Positions 54,799 to 64,000 of a DNA stretch of 64,000 bases are shown here, piece after piece; position 1 is the first letter of the stretch; each line of letters begins with the position of its first letter. Under the pieces are notes generated by a model. The model had not been told where the DNA came from. It did not search any database and saw only the letters and a list, made by a program, of their open reading frames with translations. The DNA lies in the NCBI GenBank assembly GCA_946902985.2, contig OX336392.1:16218716-16282715 (forward strand). Direction: 5' to 3'. The DNA comes from Meconema thalassinum (lineage: Eukaryota; Arthropoda; Insecta; Orthoptera; Tettigoniidae). A program made the position numbers and the translations under genes.

Positions 54799-56298
54799 AT
54801 GCCCTTTACAAGACAAACAACTAAAATGGAGGCGCAATTGGCAGCATTACTAGAAAAGTTAAATGGCATGGAAACCAAGATGGACGACGGCCAGAAGAAT
54901 TTAACCAAGGAGCTAACTGCCAAATTGGAAGACAGCCAGAAAAGTTTAGCCGAGGACCTAACTTCCAAATTAGAAGAAGGTCAGAATAAGCTAGCAGAGG
55001 ACCTGAAGGACGGCCAGAATAAGTTAGCAGAGGACCTAACCGCCAAATATCTGGATGGCCAGAAAAATCTGGAAGAGTGTCTGCTGACGAAATTAGAGGA
55101 GAGCCAAAGGAAATTAGAACAGGGCCTACGTGAGGAAGTCGCAGCAGTGGAAAAGAAGTTCGACGCCTTACAAGTGGAAGTTGCCGAGCTGCGCCAACGC
55201 CCGCTGATGGGGGTGGAGGAGAAATTCAACGCCTTGCAAGTGGAAGTTGCCGAGCTGTGCCAACGACCGCTGATGGGGGTGGAGGAGAAATTCAACGCCT
55301 TACAAGTGGAAGTTGCCGAGCTGTGCCAACGCCCGATGATGGGGGTGGAGGAGAAATTCAACGCCTTACAAAATGAAGTTGCCGAGCTGCGCCAACGCCC
55401 ACTGACGGGGGTGGAAGAGAAATTCAACGCTCTACGAGAGGAAGTTGCCGAGCTGCGCCAACGCTCGCCCACCGTTACACCGGGAATATCAGGAACGGGA
55501 CATAGCAGAGTGACGCCCCCAACCTTCGACGGAAAGGTCCCGTGGAGCACCTACTTACGTCAGTTCGAGGCGGCCTGTTCCATAAATAACTGGAACAACA
55601 CAGAAAAGGCTACAGCTCTCATTGTAGCGCTGAGAGGGGACGCCCTTAACGTCCTTCAGGCCATCCCGACTGGATCCCAGGACTACGCTTCATTGATCGC
55701 CCATATGGAGTCCCGATATGGAGATAGCCATCTTCAGCAGGCCTACCAGATGGAGCTCCGGACCCGGGTACAGAAGAACGCGGAAACCCTGCAGGAGTTC
55801 GAGATGGACATCGCACGCCTCGTAAGGCTCGCCTACCCAACAGCGCCGGCCGACTTTCTGGAGCAGATAGACACGCAGACTTTCACCGACGGGCTACGGG
55901 ATTCGGAGACTCAACAGGCGCTGCGACTCGCGCGCAATAAGACCCTGACAGATGCGCTGAGCTACGCACTTGAGTTCGAGACGGCAAAACAGGCATCCAG
56001 AATGCACGCGCGGGTGCGTCAAGTGGACGTCGACGAACCAGTAAAAACCAACGAGACCAAGCCCCTGGCCGACGAATTAACGGAGGCGCTAAGCCGTTTC
56101 TTCGATAGTCGCGGCACCACCAGCAACGACACAGCCGGAAGGCAACCGGAGAGGCGGCCCGGAAGAGGACTACCGACCTGCTGGACCTGCGGTAAGAAAG
56201 GCCACCTGAGCAAGGACTGCGGTGATCGCCGCCGCCGAGGGTATCCGACGGGAAATCAGTCGCCTGAAAACCGCGCGACCCAGGGAAACGAGTATTAG
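54799..56298 (+). CDS. gag: gag polyprotein, open (499 codons)
   Basis: Structural protein of a Ty3/gypsy element. Residues 1-115 are charged heptad-like repeats (KLEDSQKSLAEDLTSKLEEG). Residues about 116-225 are five 22-residue units (GVEEKFNALQVEVAELRQRP), a coiled coil with a 22-residue (twice eleven) period. Next comes a capsid-like domain starting TPPTFDGKVPWSTYLRQFEA, and at the end one CCHC zinc knuckle (C461, C464, H469, C474 in CWTCGKKGHLSKDC), for RNA binding. The ATG at 54799 lies about 85 bp after the primer-binding site and gives the family start MPFTRQ. The stop at 56296-56298 precedes pol, which lies in the -1 frame. This is the only undamaged gag in the window. Confidence 0.95.
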   Translation: MPFTRQTTKMEAQLAALLEKLNGMETKMDDGQKNLTKELTAKLEDSQKSLAEDLTSKLEEGQNKLAEDLKDGQNKLAEDLTAKYLDGQKNLEECLLTKLEESQRKLEQGLREEVAAVEKKFDALQVEVAELRQRPLMGVEEKFNALQVEVAELCQRPLMGVEEKFNALQVEVAELCQRPMMGVEEKFNALQNEVAELRQRPLTGVEEKFNALREEVAELRQRSPTVTPGISGTGHSRVTPPTFDGKVPWSTYLRQFEAACSINNWNNTEKATALIVALRGDALNVLQAIPTGSQDYASLIAHMESRYGDSHLQQAYQMELRTRVQKNAETLQEFEMDIARLVRLAYPTAPADFLEQIDTQTFTDGLRDSETQQALRLARNKTLTDALSYALEFETAKQASRMHARVRQVDVDEPVKTNETKPLADELTEALSRFFDSRGTTSNDTAGRQPERRPGRGLPTCWTCGKKGHLSKDCGDRRRRGYPTGNQSPENRATQGNEY

Positions 56299-56318
56299 CC
56301 AGCCTTGGGGGGCATAGG

Positions 56319-57056
56319 TTGGCTTGTGACAGTCGTCAAGCCCCGGCAGTCCAGGTTCGTGTGACGAAGTTACGGAGGGACAATAGCAGCCTGATGGTCG
56401 ACGGAGTCGTCAACGGAGAGAGCTGGCCCATGCTAATCGACACGGGAGCATCGAGGACCATCGTCAGTCCCACCGTGATCCCGAAGTGGAGAGTGCAACC
56501 CACACAAAGGAACCTCCAGCTAATAACCGCGACCGGAGAGACCACACCGGTACATGGCGAAGCACCACTGGAGTTCGTCATTGGTCGACGGGCGATAAAG
56601 CATCCAGTGCTTGTGGCTGACGTATCAAATGAAAGGATCATCGGACTGGACTTCATGGACCAGAACAACATCATCTTGGATTTGAGTACCAACACTCTGC
56701 ACTTCGGAGGTGAGGAACTTGCTTTGCAACCTGCGCACGAGTCCATCACCGCACGACGAGTAAGGCTGAGAGAAGACGTCATCGTTCCCGCCAGGACGGA
56801 GGTCAGCGCTGCCGTAATTGTCGACGGAACTGCTGAGGGAGTGGCGGCTGTCATCGAGCCAAAATATGAGGACATCCAGACAAAAGGATTGCTAGTTGCC
56901 AAGACTCTCATCAACACGACGTCTCGGCCGTACTTCTGCCTGTCCAACCTGAACGACTACGACATTACGGTTCACCGGGACACCAACCTAGGAGTCTGCG
57001 AGCCCGTTACCTGGATTGCCCGCATCACAGATACGACAGACGGACAACCGAAGTAG
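56319..57056 (+). pseudogene. pol: pol part 1 of the plus-strand element: protease
   Basis: Opens, like the other copy, on TTG with an open frame continuing upstream into the end of gag, so it is the -1 shifted pol frame. Retropepsin motif LIDTGASRTIV, then a flap-like region and IIGLDFMDQNNIILDLSTN. The frame ends at a TAG (57054-57056) because of a 14-bp loss around 57038-57046. The minus-strand copy has a second GACGGAC there, and deletion between these two short direct repeats explains it. The next piece continues in another frame. Confidence 0.9.
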
Positions 57057-58398
57057 ACGCACACTGCCAGAAGAACTACAGAAGCTGTACCAAGGATCCC
57101 AGGACCATTTAGACGAGGAACAATCACGCCAACTTCAGGACCTGCTACGCGAATTCCAGGACGTCTTCTCCGTGGGGAGCAAAGACTTCGGCAGGACAAG
57201 CTTGGTTCAGCACAGAATCGAAGTTGGGGACAGCACACCGATCAGGGCCCCATTCCGACGTGTCCCGCTCGCCAAGCAAGCCGAAGTCGACCGGATGGTA
57301 GAAGAGATGAAGGAGCAAGGGGTGATCGAGCCATCACATAGTCCTTGGAGTTCTCTGGTCGTGCTAGTGAAGAAGAAGGACGGTTCCACCAGGTTCTGCG
57401 TGGATTACAGGCGGGTGAATGACGTCACGAAGGACAGCTACCCTCTACCCAGGATCGACGACACCCTGGACACCATATCAGGGTCGAGAAGGTTCTCCAC
57501 CTTGGATTTGAAGAGTTGCTACTGGCAGGTGGAGGTCCACCCTAAGGACCGCGAGAAAACTGCGTTCTCTGTGGGCAGCGGGCTCTGGCAGTTCACCGTC
57601 ATGCCATTCGGTCTGTGCAACGCCCCTGCGACCTTCGAAAGGCTAATGGAGTCCATTCTGAGGGGACTACACTGGAAGACCTGCCTGGTCTACCTAGACG
57701 ACGTCATCGTTCTGGGGAGAAGCTTCGAGGAGCACTACAGCAACCTGAAGGAGATCTTGTTGAAGCTACGGGCTGCCCAGCTGACGTTGAGCCCCAAGAA
57801 GTGTCAGCTCTTCCAGAAGCGGGTCCAGTACCTTGGGCATATCGTCTCCGAGGAAGGGGTGCGCACCTACCCAGAGAAGACCGCAGCTTTGAGGGAGTGG
57901 CCAGTTCCGAAGGACAAGTCCCAACTACGAAGCTTCCTGGGACTCTGCACTTATTACCGTCGCTTCGTGAGAGGATTCGCCGACATCGCCAAACCTTTAC
58001 ATCGACTGACTGAGAAGGACCAACTCTTCACGTGGACAGCAGAATGCCACAGTGCCTTCGAACAACTCAAGCAGGCTCTGTGCACCGCGTCTATTCTGGC
58101 CTACCCCAGACCTGGAACAAGGTTCATCGTCGATACCGATGCCAGCGACTTTGGCATAGGGGGAATCCTGTCGCAAGTAGTGGACGGCGAGGAGAGAGTA
58201 GTGGCCTACTTCAGCAAGGCCTTGTCAAAGCCAGAAAGGAACTACTGCGTCACCAGGAAGGAGCTGCTCGCCATCGTGAAGACCATTGAACACTTCCACA
58301 AGTACCTGTACGGGCAAGAATTTCTCATCAGGACCGACCATGCATCACTGCGGTGGCTCCTGAACTTCAAGCAGCCCGAGGGTCAACTCGCGCGGTGA
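57046..58398 (+). pseudogene. pol: pol part 2 of the plus-strand element: reverse transcriptase and RNase H
   Basis: Frame-shifted continuation. Reverse transcriptase landmarks: VLVKKKDGSTRFCVDYRRVN, SYPLPRIDDTLD, MPFGLCNAPATFERLM and catalytic YLDDVIV. RNase H: RFIVDTDASDFGIGGILSQV, ELLAIVKTIEHFHKYLYG. Differences from the minus copy include a 3-bp loss in DVTKD (DVTKKD elsewhere) and LKSCYWQ in place of LKSGYWQ. A TGA at 58396-58398 replaces the tryptophan codon in LARWLERLQ, ending the frame shortly before the RNase H/integrase linker. The ORF start at 57016 is arbitrary; true continuity starts at about 57046. Confidence 0.9.
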
Positions 58399-59405
58399 TT
58401 AGAGAGGCTTCAACAGTACAACTTTGAGATTCAGCACAGGAAAGGCCAACTGCATTCTAACGCCGATGCCCTGTCACGAAGACCGTGCCCCGAAGACTGC
58501 ACCTTCTGTGCCCGAAGGGAGGAGAACACCGGGATACAGTGCCGAAGGACTACCGTGGAACTTCAAGGGAGCTGGAGCCGCGAATCTTTCACGCGGGCAC
58601 AAGCAGAAGATGATGACCTGGGACTGATAGCCGAATGGAAGAGGGCCTGTGTCCCCAGACCCGGGTGGAACATTGTGAGTGACTGCAGCCCAAAGTTTAA
58701 GTCCTACTGGGCAGAGTGGGACTCGCTGATTGTAAGGGATGGCCTCATCTGCCGTACCTGGGAGAGCACCGACGGGAAGACATCTCGAGAGCAAGTCGTC
58801 GTTCCAAAGGCTATGACGGAGGAAGTCCTGAAGGAAGTTCATGGAGGATCATCTGGTGGACACCTAGGGATAAAAAAGACCCTGGAGAAGCTGAGAGAGC
58901 GGTTCTACTGGATCGGATGCCGAACAGACGTGGAGAACCACTGCGCGAGGTGCCACGTTTGCGTAGCCAGCAAGGGCCCAGGACGAAACGACGGGGTCCA
59001 CTGAAGACCTACAACGTGGGCGGCCCCATGGAGAGAGTGGCCATCGATGTTGCTGGGCCATTCCCGGTAAGCGAGGCAGGGAACCGCTACATATTAGTCG
59101 TCAGCGACTACTTTACCAAATGGCCGGAGGCGTATGCGCTCCCTAACCAAGAAGCCGCGACGATTGCAGAGACCCTGGTGAAGGAATTCGTCAGCCGGTA
59201 CGGAGTACCCATGGAGCTGCACTCCGACCAAGGGAGGAACTTCGAGTCGCAGGTGTTCCAGAACCTATGCCAGCTGCTGGGAATCCGGAAGACAAGGACA
59301 ACGCCGCTACACCCTCGGTCCGACGGGATGGTAGAGCGATTCAATCGCACCATCGAGAACCATCTCCGAATAGTCGTCAGCGAGCACCAGAGGGATTGGG
59401 ACTAA
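58399..59405 (+). pseudogene. pol: pol part 3 of the plus-strand element: integrase
   Basis: Continues to CARCHVCVASKGPGR, carrying the HHCC zinc finger. There one base is lost near 58986, moving the frame. It then reads GGPMERVAIDVAGPFPVSEA, ELHSDQGRNFESQVFQNLCQ and DGMVERFNRTIENHLRIVVS with the DDE core. The frame ends RDWD followed by TAA at 59403-59405, the same stop at the same codon as in the minus-strand element. Confidence 0.9.
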
Positions 59406-59882
59406 CATCTTCCACTATTTCTCCTGGCCTACCGCGCCGCCGTGCATGAAGCCACCGGGTGCACACCAGCCCGGGCCATGTTTGGGAGGGAGCTCCATCT
59501 ACCTGTCGATCTTGCCTTCGGCCGACCTGGGAATGATCCGATCCCGGTAAGCCAGTATTGTCAAGAACTGGTCGACCAACTGGAGGACGTGCACGCGTTC
59601 GCGAGGAGGAAACTGCGGATCGAGACCGACCGAATGAAGACCCGATACGACCAGCAGACGGATGCCGGCGGATTCCACGAGGACGACCTGGTCTGGCTCT
59701 TCAACCCATTACGGAAGAAAGGCCTGTCACCCAAACTGCAGAAGTCCTGGGAGGGCCCTTACCGAGTCGTGAAACGGATCAACGATGTCGTCTACAGGAT
59801 CCAGCGGAGCCCGAGGGCGAAGATGAAGATCGTGCATCGAGATCGCCTGGCAGCCTACGGAGGGACACAGACGGACCAATGA
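59406..59882 (+). pseudogene. pol: Integrase C-terminal region of the plus-strand element
   Basis: In frame with the preceding integrase after the shared stop. HLPLFLLAYRAAVHEATG, FGRELHLPVDLAFG, then the GPY/F-like module WEGPYRVVKRINDVVYRIQR and HRDRLAAYGGTQTDQ, with the natural stop at 59880-59882. No further stops. If the shared TAA were read through, integrase would end here normally. Confidence 0.9.
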
Positions 59883-59906
59883 TTGATCGGGACGATCAGC
59901 CTTTTT

Positions 59907-59920
59907 AGGAAGGGGGGTGG
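59907..59920 (+). promoter_or_regulatory. Polypurine tract
   Basis: AGGAAGGGGGGTGG lies directly before the 3' LTR, the place where plus-strand DNA synthesis is primed. The minus-strand copy has the weaker AGGAAGGGAGTGC. Confidence 0.85.
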
Positions 59921-60633
59921 TGTTACGGCTGTGAGTTTGTGTCATCGCTCGCCGCATGAGTCACAACTGCTCCAGGGCTGGGCTGTGCCCTGCCTCGTGT
60001 ATTGCGTACGCCTTATGCAACAGGGCTACTAGGACAAAGGGATGGTCCAGAATATTCGTGACTGAGCCAGCGATGGAAACCTCGTGAAGCCGTGAACCCT
60101 GGATGGATCTAGAAGCATTTATTGAGTCACCGGCCTGCTATATATGTGCGACCTGTCAAGCAGTGGTGGTTGTTGTGTTTTACGAGCGAGTGCGAGCGCT
60201 TATCCTGAGCGACAGAAGTGTGGTGACTTGCGAAACCCCTAGTGAAGCTGATTCTCTTGACAGCGAAGGGAGTGAGGAGCTTACAGGGGACTGCCTGTGT
60301 TTTGAGCGAGTGTGCTTACTCAGTGCGAGAGAGGTCATTGTGGTGAGTTGCAAAACAGTGAGTGACAGACCTAGTGCAGCTATTTCTAGCCAGCGTACGA
60401 GACCGGACTCATTAGCGAAAGGATTAACTGTGGTCTGTTGACAAGTGAAAGGAGAAGTATTCTCGACGTGAGGAAACTGGAGTAAGGTAATAATTGCTAG
60501 TATTTGCTGTTGAGGAGTGTATCTTTCTGGCCACAATAAAGTTAATTATTTCTTTATGCAGTAATTGGTGTTGTGCCTTCTTCCCACCGTAATCCAGTTA
60601 ACAAAAGTGCCACTAGGTGGGTGGCACGTAACA
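59921..60633 (+). repeat. 3' LTR of the plus-strand element
   Basis: 713 bp from TGTTACGGCTGTGAG to GGCACGTAACA, keeping both canonical ends. Its TATA region reads CTATATATG instead of CTATATAAG. Confidence 0.95.
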
Positions 60634-60959
60634 ATATAGACGGTCAGAGATCTAACACTCGGTCATTTCAGCAATGTTGTGTTGTGTAACTCTATTAGTA
60701 GGACTACTTCTTTCAGTCCAAGGAAATGTAGCTTTCGCATGGAACAATTGTATGATCCAATTTGACCACAACACCCAAAATAGTTAACGATCTGTTACAG
60801 CTCTCACAGTAGGTGCTTAGCATGTCCCACATCCTGTTCTATTGAATCATGTTATTGTCTGCGTTTGTGGAGTGTTTTGGTTGTGCGAATTTTACCGCTG
60901 AAGGTCACAGTAGACTATCGTTTACCGAATTCACTTATTGCGCTTCACAGTGAGCATAG
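60634..60959. other. Unassigned spacer
   Basis: About 0.33 kb with nothing recognised. Confidence 0.4.
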
Positions 60960-60971
60960 AATGACTTTCAG

Positions 60972-61465
60972 GCGGCTTCGGTGGCGTAGTTGGTAGCATG
61001 GTGAGCTTCTATGCCCAAGATTGCGGGTTCAAACCCGGCCGAAGTCGTCGTATTTTGTAAGAGAGTTAAAAATCTCTCAGTATGCCTTCCTTCGGAGGGG
61101 AAGTAAAGCCGGTCATAGATTTATGGCATATTAAAGAACTTCCACTAATTACACCTGTGTGAAGCTAAATTAGGTTAAAAATTTAAACAACGCCGAGGTT
61201 CCTACGTTCGTTGCCAGGAGCAGACTGCGGTGCGTCTAGTAGCCAAGTTCTGAACTAGTAGTTGTTGACGGTGGCGTTTGGCGGCAAAAGTAGGAACTAC
61301 TTGAAAAATTCAAAGTCTGCAGTCCTTACTTGAATTAAGAAACAGAAACACACACTAATACAGTCATCACAATTAACACCGGTTATCAGACAGATTCTAC
61401 ACACACCCAAAGTACACGGGGCTACATGACCGCGTTGTCGCAGCCCCTAAACTGAGGAACCAACC
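60972..61465 (+). repeat. SINE family A, complete copy with target duplication
   Basis: Bordered by AATGACTTTCAG (60960-60971) and AATGACTTCCAG (61466-61477), a 12-bp duplication with one difference. The head GCGGCTTCGGTGGCGTAGTT has an A-box-like region and GCGGGTTCAAACCCGGCC a B box, so it derives from a tRNA. The ~430-bp body ends CTGAGGAACCAACC. Other copies are at 16.9 and 25.7 kb. Confidence 0.95.
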
Positions 61466-61477
61466 AATGACTTCCAG

Positions 61478-62045
61478 TCGCACAGATAGAATTCTATGTA
61501 CTTGAGATTTGTTATGTGACTCCTGGGTTACCATTGTGGCTGAAACACTTGTTAACGAAAGTGTACGCTATGGGTATGTTCTAACTTGCTGAAAATTATG
61601 GATCTATTATTGGATTCGCTTTGACGGGGGTCGATACTAATATCAGTGTGAGAGTCGTGTGTTTGACAATCGCACTTTCGTCACACTAAACAAGTAATAT
61701 TGTTTTCAGAATAGGGTCACGTTGCTCACACGTGGCGAGCCCTTTCATTCGCAGCATTGAGACAGACCTGGAAAATCGGGGAATGAGCATGAGCAGGCTC
61801 GAACTTACTGTCTTTTCGGTTTTGTTGGTGGGCTCCACACAGCGCGAGCTTCTTTTCTCTTCGCAAGAGAATACTAATACATGTGTAGCACCACTGTTTA
61901 CTAGTTCCATGATATACCTACATTACTATTATACATTTAAGTAATTGAGTATGTATTTATTTACTTCTTTAACTCACTATAACAATAGCATACTATTATG
62001 TCTTATAAATGGACGTTAAAATAAAGTTTTAGATTTTGTTTAAAT
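61478..62045. other. Unassigned spacer
   Basis: No gene recognised; the 74- and 70-codon frames overlap on opposite strands and match nothing. Confidence 0.4.
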
Positions 62046-62057
62046 ATGGTAAACTAC

Positions 62058-62390
62058 GAAGCCTCCGTGGCTTAGGCGGCAGCACGCCTGCCTCTCACCG
62101 CTGGGTCCGTGGTTCAAATCCCGGTCACTCCATGTGAGATCTGTGCTGGACAAAACGGAGGCAGACAGGTTTTTCTCCGGGTACTCCGGTTTTCCCTGTC
62201 AAAATTTCATTCCAGCAACACTCTCCACTATCATTCATTTCATCTGTCATTCATTTAATCATTGCCCCAGAGGAGTGCGTCAGGCCTCGGCAGCCGGCAC
62301 AGTTCATATCCTCGCCGCTAGATGGGGGCTTCATTCATTCCATTCCTGACCCGGTCGGAGACTGGAAGCAGGCTGTGGATTTTCATTTTC
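62058..62390 (+). repeat. SINE family B, complete copy with target duplication
   Basis: Perfect 12-bp duplication ATGGTAAACTAC (62046-62057 and 62391-62402). Head GCCTCCGTGGCTTAGGCGGC, B box CGTGGTTCAAATCCCGGTC. The body CGGAGGCAGACAGGTTTTTC to GTTCATATCCTCGCCGCTAG ends TGTGGATTTTCATTTTC. The undegraded duplication suggests recent insertion. Confidence 0.95.
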
Positions 62391-62830
62391 ATGGTAAACT
62401 ACATTACGCCGTTTCATATATCATGCCTGCTTTAAAAACTAAATAATCTCTTTAAGTTCGTAGCCATAGTTAAATAATTTCTGAAAAACATCAGCCTGTG
62501 TATTGCAAAATAAATGCCCTTTCTCAGCCCTGTCCTGTAACGTTCGCACCCTTCAGTTAATACAGGGGCGTAGCTGGGCTAGTCTCAAGATGTGCTCGGC
62601 CAAGGAGAAATTCTGCTGCTCATGAATAATATTGTTCTCGACTTAAACCTACAAGTACTACATTGCCTACGCCACAGAAGGATTAGGTTTACGCGCCATG
62701 GCCTGTCTTTCTTGTTGGCCGTGCAAGATGAGCTAGTCGCTAGTGACTTCACAATATGACACTCGTGCCATGAGGCAAAAATCTTCCGTCCTCATGTTTA
62801 GTTGGGGAATGATGTGTAACGTCTTTCCAC
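62391..62830. other. Unassigned spacer
   Basis: No gene or repeat partner recognised. Confidence 0.4.
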
Positions 62831-62834
62831 CTGG

Positions 62835-63015
62835 TTACTGTATATTTTTGTGGGGGTGATTTTGAAGAAATGGGACGGAAATGCAACGGAAACAATGAGC
62901 GCGCGCGGTGGCGGAGATTGGTACTGCTGTATATTTTTGGTAGGGGTGATTTTGAAGAAATAGGACGGAAATGCAACGGAAACAATGAGCGCGCGCGGTG
63001 GCGGAGATTGGTACC
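62835..63015 (+). repeat. Tandem duplication, 90-bp period
   Basis: CTGTATATTTTTG...GGTGATTTTGAAGAAAT, GGACGGAAATGCAACGGAAA, GAGCGCGCGCGGTGGCGG occurs twice, offset 90 bp, with very few differences. The CG-rich GCGCGCGCGG block stands out from the AT-rich surroundings. Confidence 0.95.
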
Positions 63016-63019
63016 ACGA

Positions 63020-63575
63020 CGTACTGTCGGCTATGTGGAATGTATATCGCAAACGGTTTACTTCGAGGGTTGGAGGCCCCATTTAAGATATTCCTACAAT
63101 AAATCATCTTCAAATTGTCGTTATTTGGTGTGAAAATTTCATTATATCATATTTGATGAAAACAATTATGAAGTCTTCATACTTTTGCTGTATTCTTATT
63201 TAATGTAAGCACTCGAGGTACTGTCGGCCAAAATACAGCACTATGTGGAATGTATATCGCATACTTCAGGGTTTGGAGGCCCCATTAAAGATATTCCTAC
63301 AATAAATCATTTTCAAATTGTCGTTCTTTGGTTTGAAAATATTAATTATATCATATTTGCTGAAAACAATATTATGATTTATTAAATCTTAATACTTTTG
63401 CTGCATTCTTAATGTAAGCACTCCAGGTACTGTCGGCCAAATTACATCACTGTGTAGAATGTATATCGCATACGGTTTGCTTCAATGTTTGGAGGCCCAA
63501 TTAAAGATATTCCTACAATAAATCATCTTAAGTTGTAGTTCTTTGGTGTGAAACTATTCATTTTCATATTTGCTG
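63020..63575 (+). repeat. Satellite-like tandem array, ~210-bp period, three units
   Basis: GGAATGTATATCGCA followed by GGTTTGGAGGCCCCATTAAA and TATTCCTACAATAAATCAT recurs at about 63037, 63247 and 63456, with units of 209-210 bp. Each unit includes GTAAGCACTC and AGGTACTGTCGGCCAAA at its junction. The third unit is partial. Confidence 0.95.
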
Positions 63576-64000
63576 TAAGGATTTGGCACAGGAGTTTTAC
63601 ACGTAGTTATTTCAATGACCAACAGAGTTCACTGTTAACAAGGGATTTGCGCTCTCGGCAGACACATAGTAGGATAACATGCCACATGTTACACATCATA
63701 TGCGACTACTGTAAGGCTCGTGATATTTTTATTTATGAATGCAGCCAATGACCATTATTTTATTTTCAGAACGGGTCAGGGAAGGGCTTTTGGAAGGAGA
63801 TCGACCGCGGACCTATTGAAGGGAACCGTCCGAGCATTTGCTTAGTGGTGAAAATGGGAATCCATGAAAACCATTTTCAGGACGGCCAAGGCTGCGGCTC
63901 TTTGCGTGCCTCTTTGTAAGGCAGTGCCTTGGTTGCGGTTGTAATTGATGGGAATGATTTGATATTTTGATTGCCCCTCTGATTTTTCTGCGGAAGCTAT
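63576..64000. other. Terminal stretch, possible SINE piece
   Basis: 63850-63890 (GAATCCATGAAAACCATTTT, CAGGACGGCC) recalls the body of the family C-like SINEs, but no tRNA boxes are seen. Nothing else is recognised. Confidence 0.4.

Larger units (their letters stand above)
53992..60633 (+). mobile_element. Full-length Ty3/gypsy LTR retrotransposon, plus strand (6.6 kb)
   Basis: Same family as the 35.7-42.3 kb element: 5' LTR 53992-54699, tRNA-Leu primer-binding site, open gag, broken pol, polypurine tract, 3' LTR 59921-60633. By eye the LTRs differ at eight or nine places over 708 bp, about 1.2 percent. The 5' LTR lacks the expected TGTT start (it reads TTCAACGGC where the 3' LTR has TGTTACGGC). 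Flanking sequences do not form a target duplication (AATT or CAAT on the left, ATAT on the right), so the left junction has been altered. Confidence 0.95.

Noticed and set aside
60972..61045. True tRNA genes at the SINE heads (also 62061, 28171)
   Set aside because: Promoter boxes are present, but the cloverleaf cannot be completed and a long conserved body follows in each copy.

Overview
The window reads as non-coding, repeat-packed nuclear DNA of an arthropod, most likely an insect with a large genome. The grounds are Tc1/mariner elements, a LINE carrying RNase H, Ty3/gypsy elements primed by a leucine tRNA, several tRNA-headed SINE families and Helitron-like elements with the CTAG-type end common in insects. 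I found no host protein gene, rRNA or genuine tRNA gene. Every protein-like stretch I recognise belongs to a transposable element. A closer assignment (for example Orthoptera) would be a guess.

Layout. 1-0.7 kb: solo LTR of a Ty3/gypsy family. 2.2-2.9 kb: foldback-like inverted repeats. 4.5-6.0 kb: structurally intact Tc1-type transposon with perfect 36-bp terminal inverted repeats, TA flanks and an unbroken 341-codon DD34E transposase. 9.3-9.5 kb: divergent member of a ribozyme-bearing repeat. 10.4-12.0 kb: decayed hAT transposase. 12.65-14.0 kb: decayed Tc1 element. 14.8-15.3 kb: LINE fragment. 16.5-20.6 kb: SINEs, a short Helitron-like element, and a 5S rRNA-derived retroposon with 14-bp target duplications. 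20.6-23.4 kb: LINE reverse-transcriptase remnant split by a second, RNase H-carrying LINE in the opposite orientation. 25.7-28.4 kb: SINEs and a composite repeat holding a ~30-bp minisatellite. 28.37-28.74 and 30.76-31.16 kb: two copies of a repeat that contains a hammerhead-ribozyme-like core; the second sits inside a dead Tc1 element. 29.1-29.66 and 33.96-34.60 kb: internally deleted mariner-type elements. 35.04-42.46 kb: small pogo/Tigger-like element split by a full-length minus-strand Ty3/gypsy element. 45.5 kb: mariner remnant. 46.8-47.7 kb: third large copy of the ribozyme repeat, split by a SINE. 48.8-50.9 kb: Helitron-like element with internal tandem repeats. 51.65-51.77 kb: an independent hammerhead-like motif inside a long inverted repeat. 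54.0-60.6 kb: full-length plus-strand Ty3/gypsy element. 61-62.4 kb: two SINEs with target duplications. 62.8-63.6 kb: 90-bp and ~210-bp tandem repeats.

How it fits together. The two complete Ty3/gypsy copies are opposite halves of a working element. The minus copy keeps a pol reading frame open for 1034 codons but has a ruined gag. The plus copy has an open 499-codon gag but a broken pol. Both share the same in-frame stop in integrase, so they descend from a source that already carried it. The most interesting signal is the set of hammerhead-like cores (28607-28639 +, 30863-30895 -, 51701-51737 -). All have the same two-base-pair stem III capped by two bases, and all lie in inverted-repeat-rich elements. 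This resembles the architecture described for Penelope-like retroelements and retrozymes.
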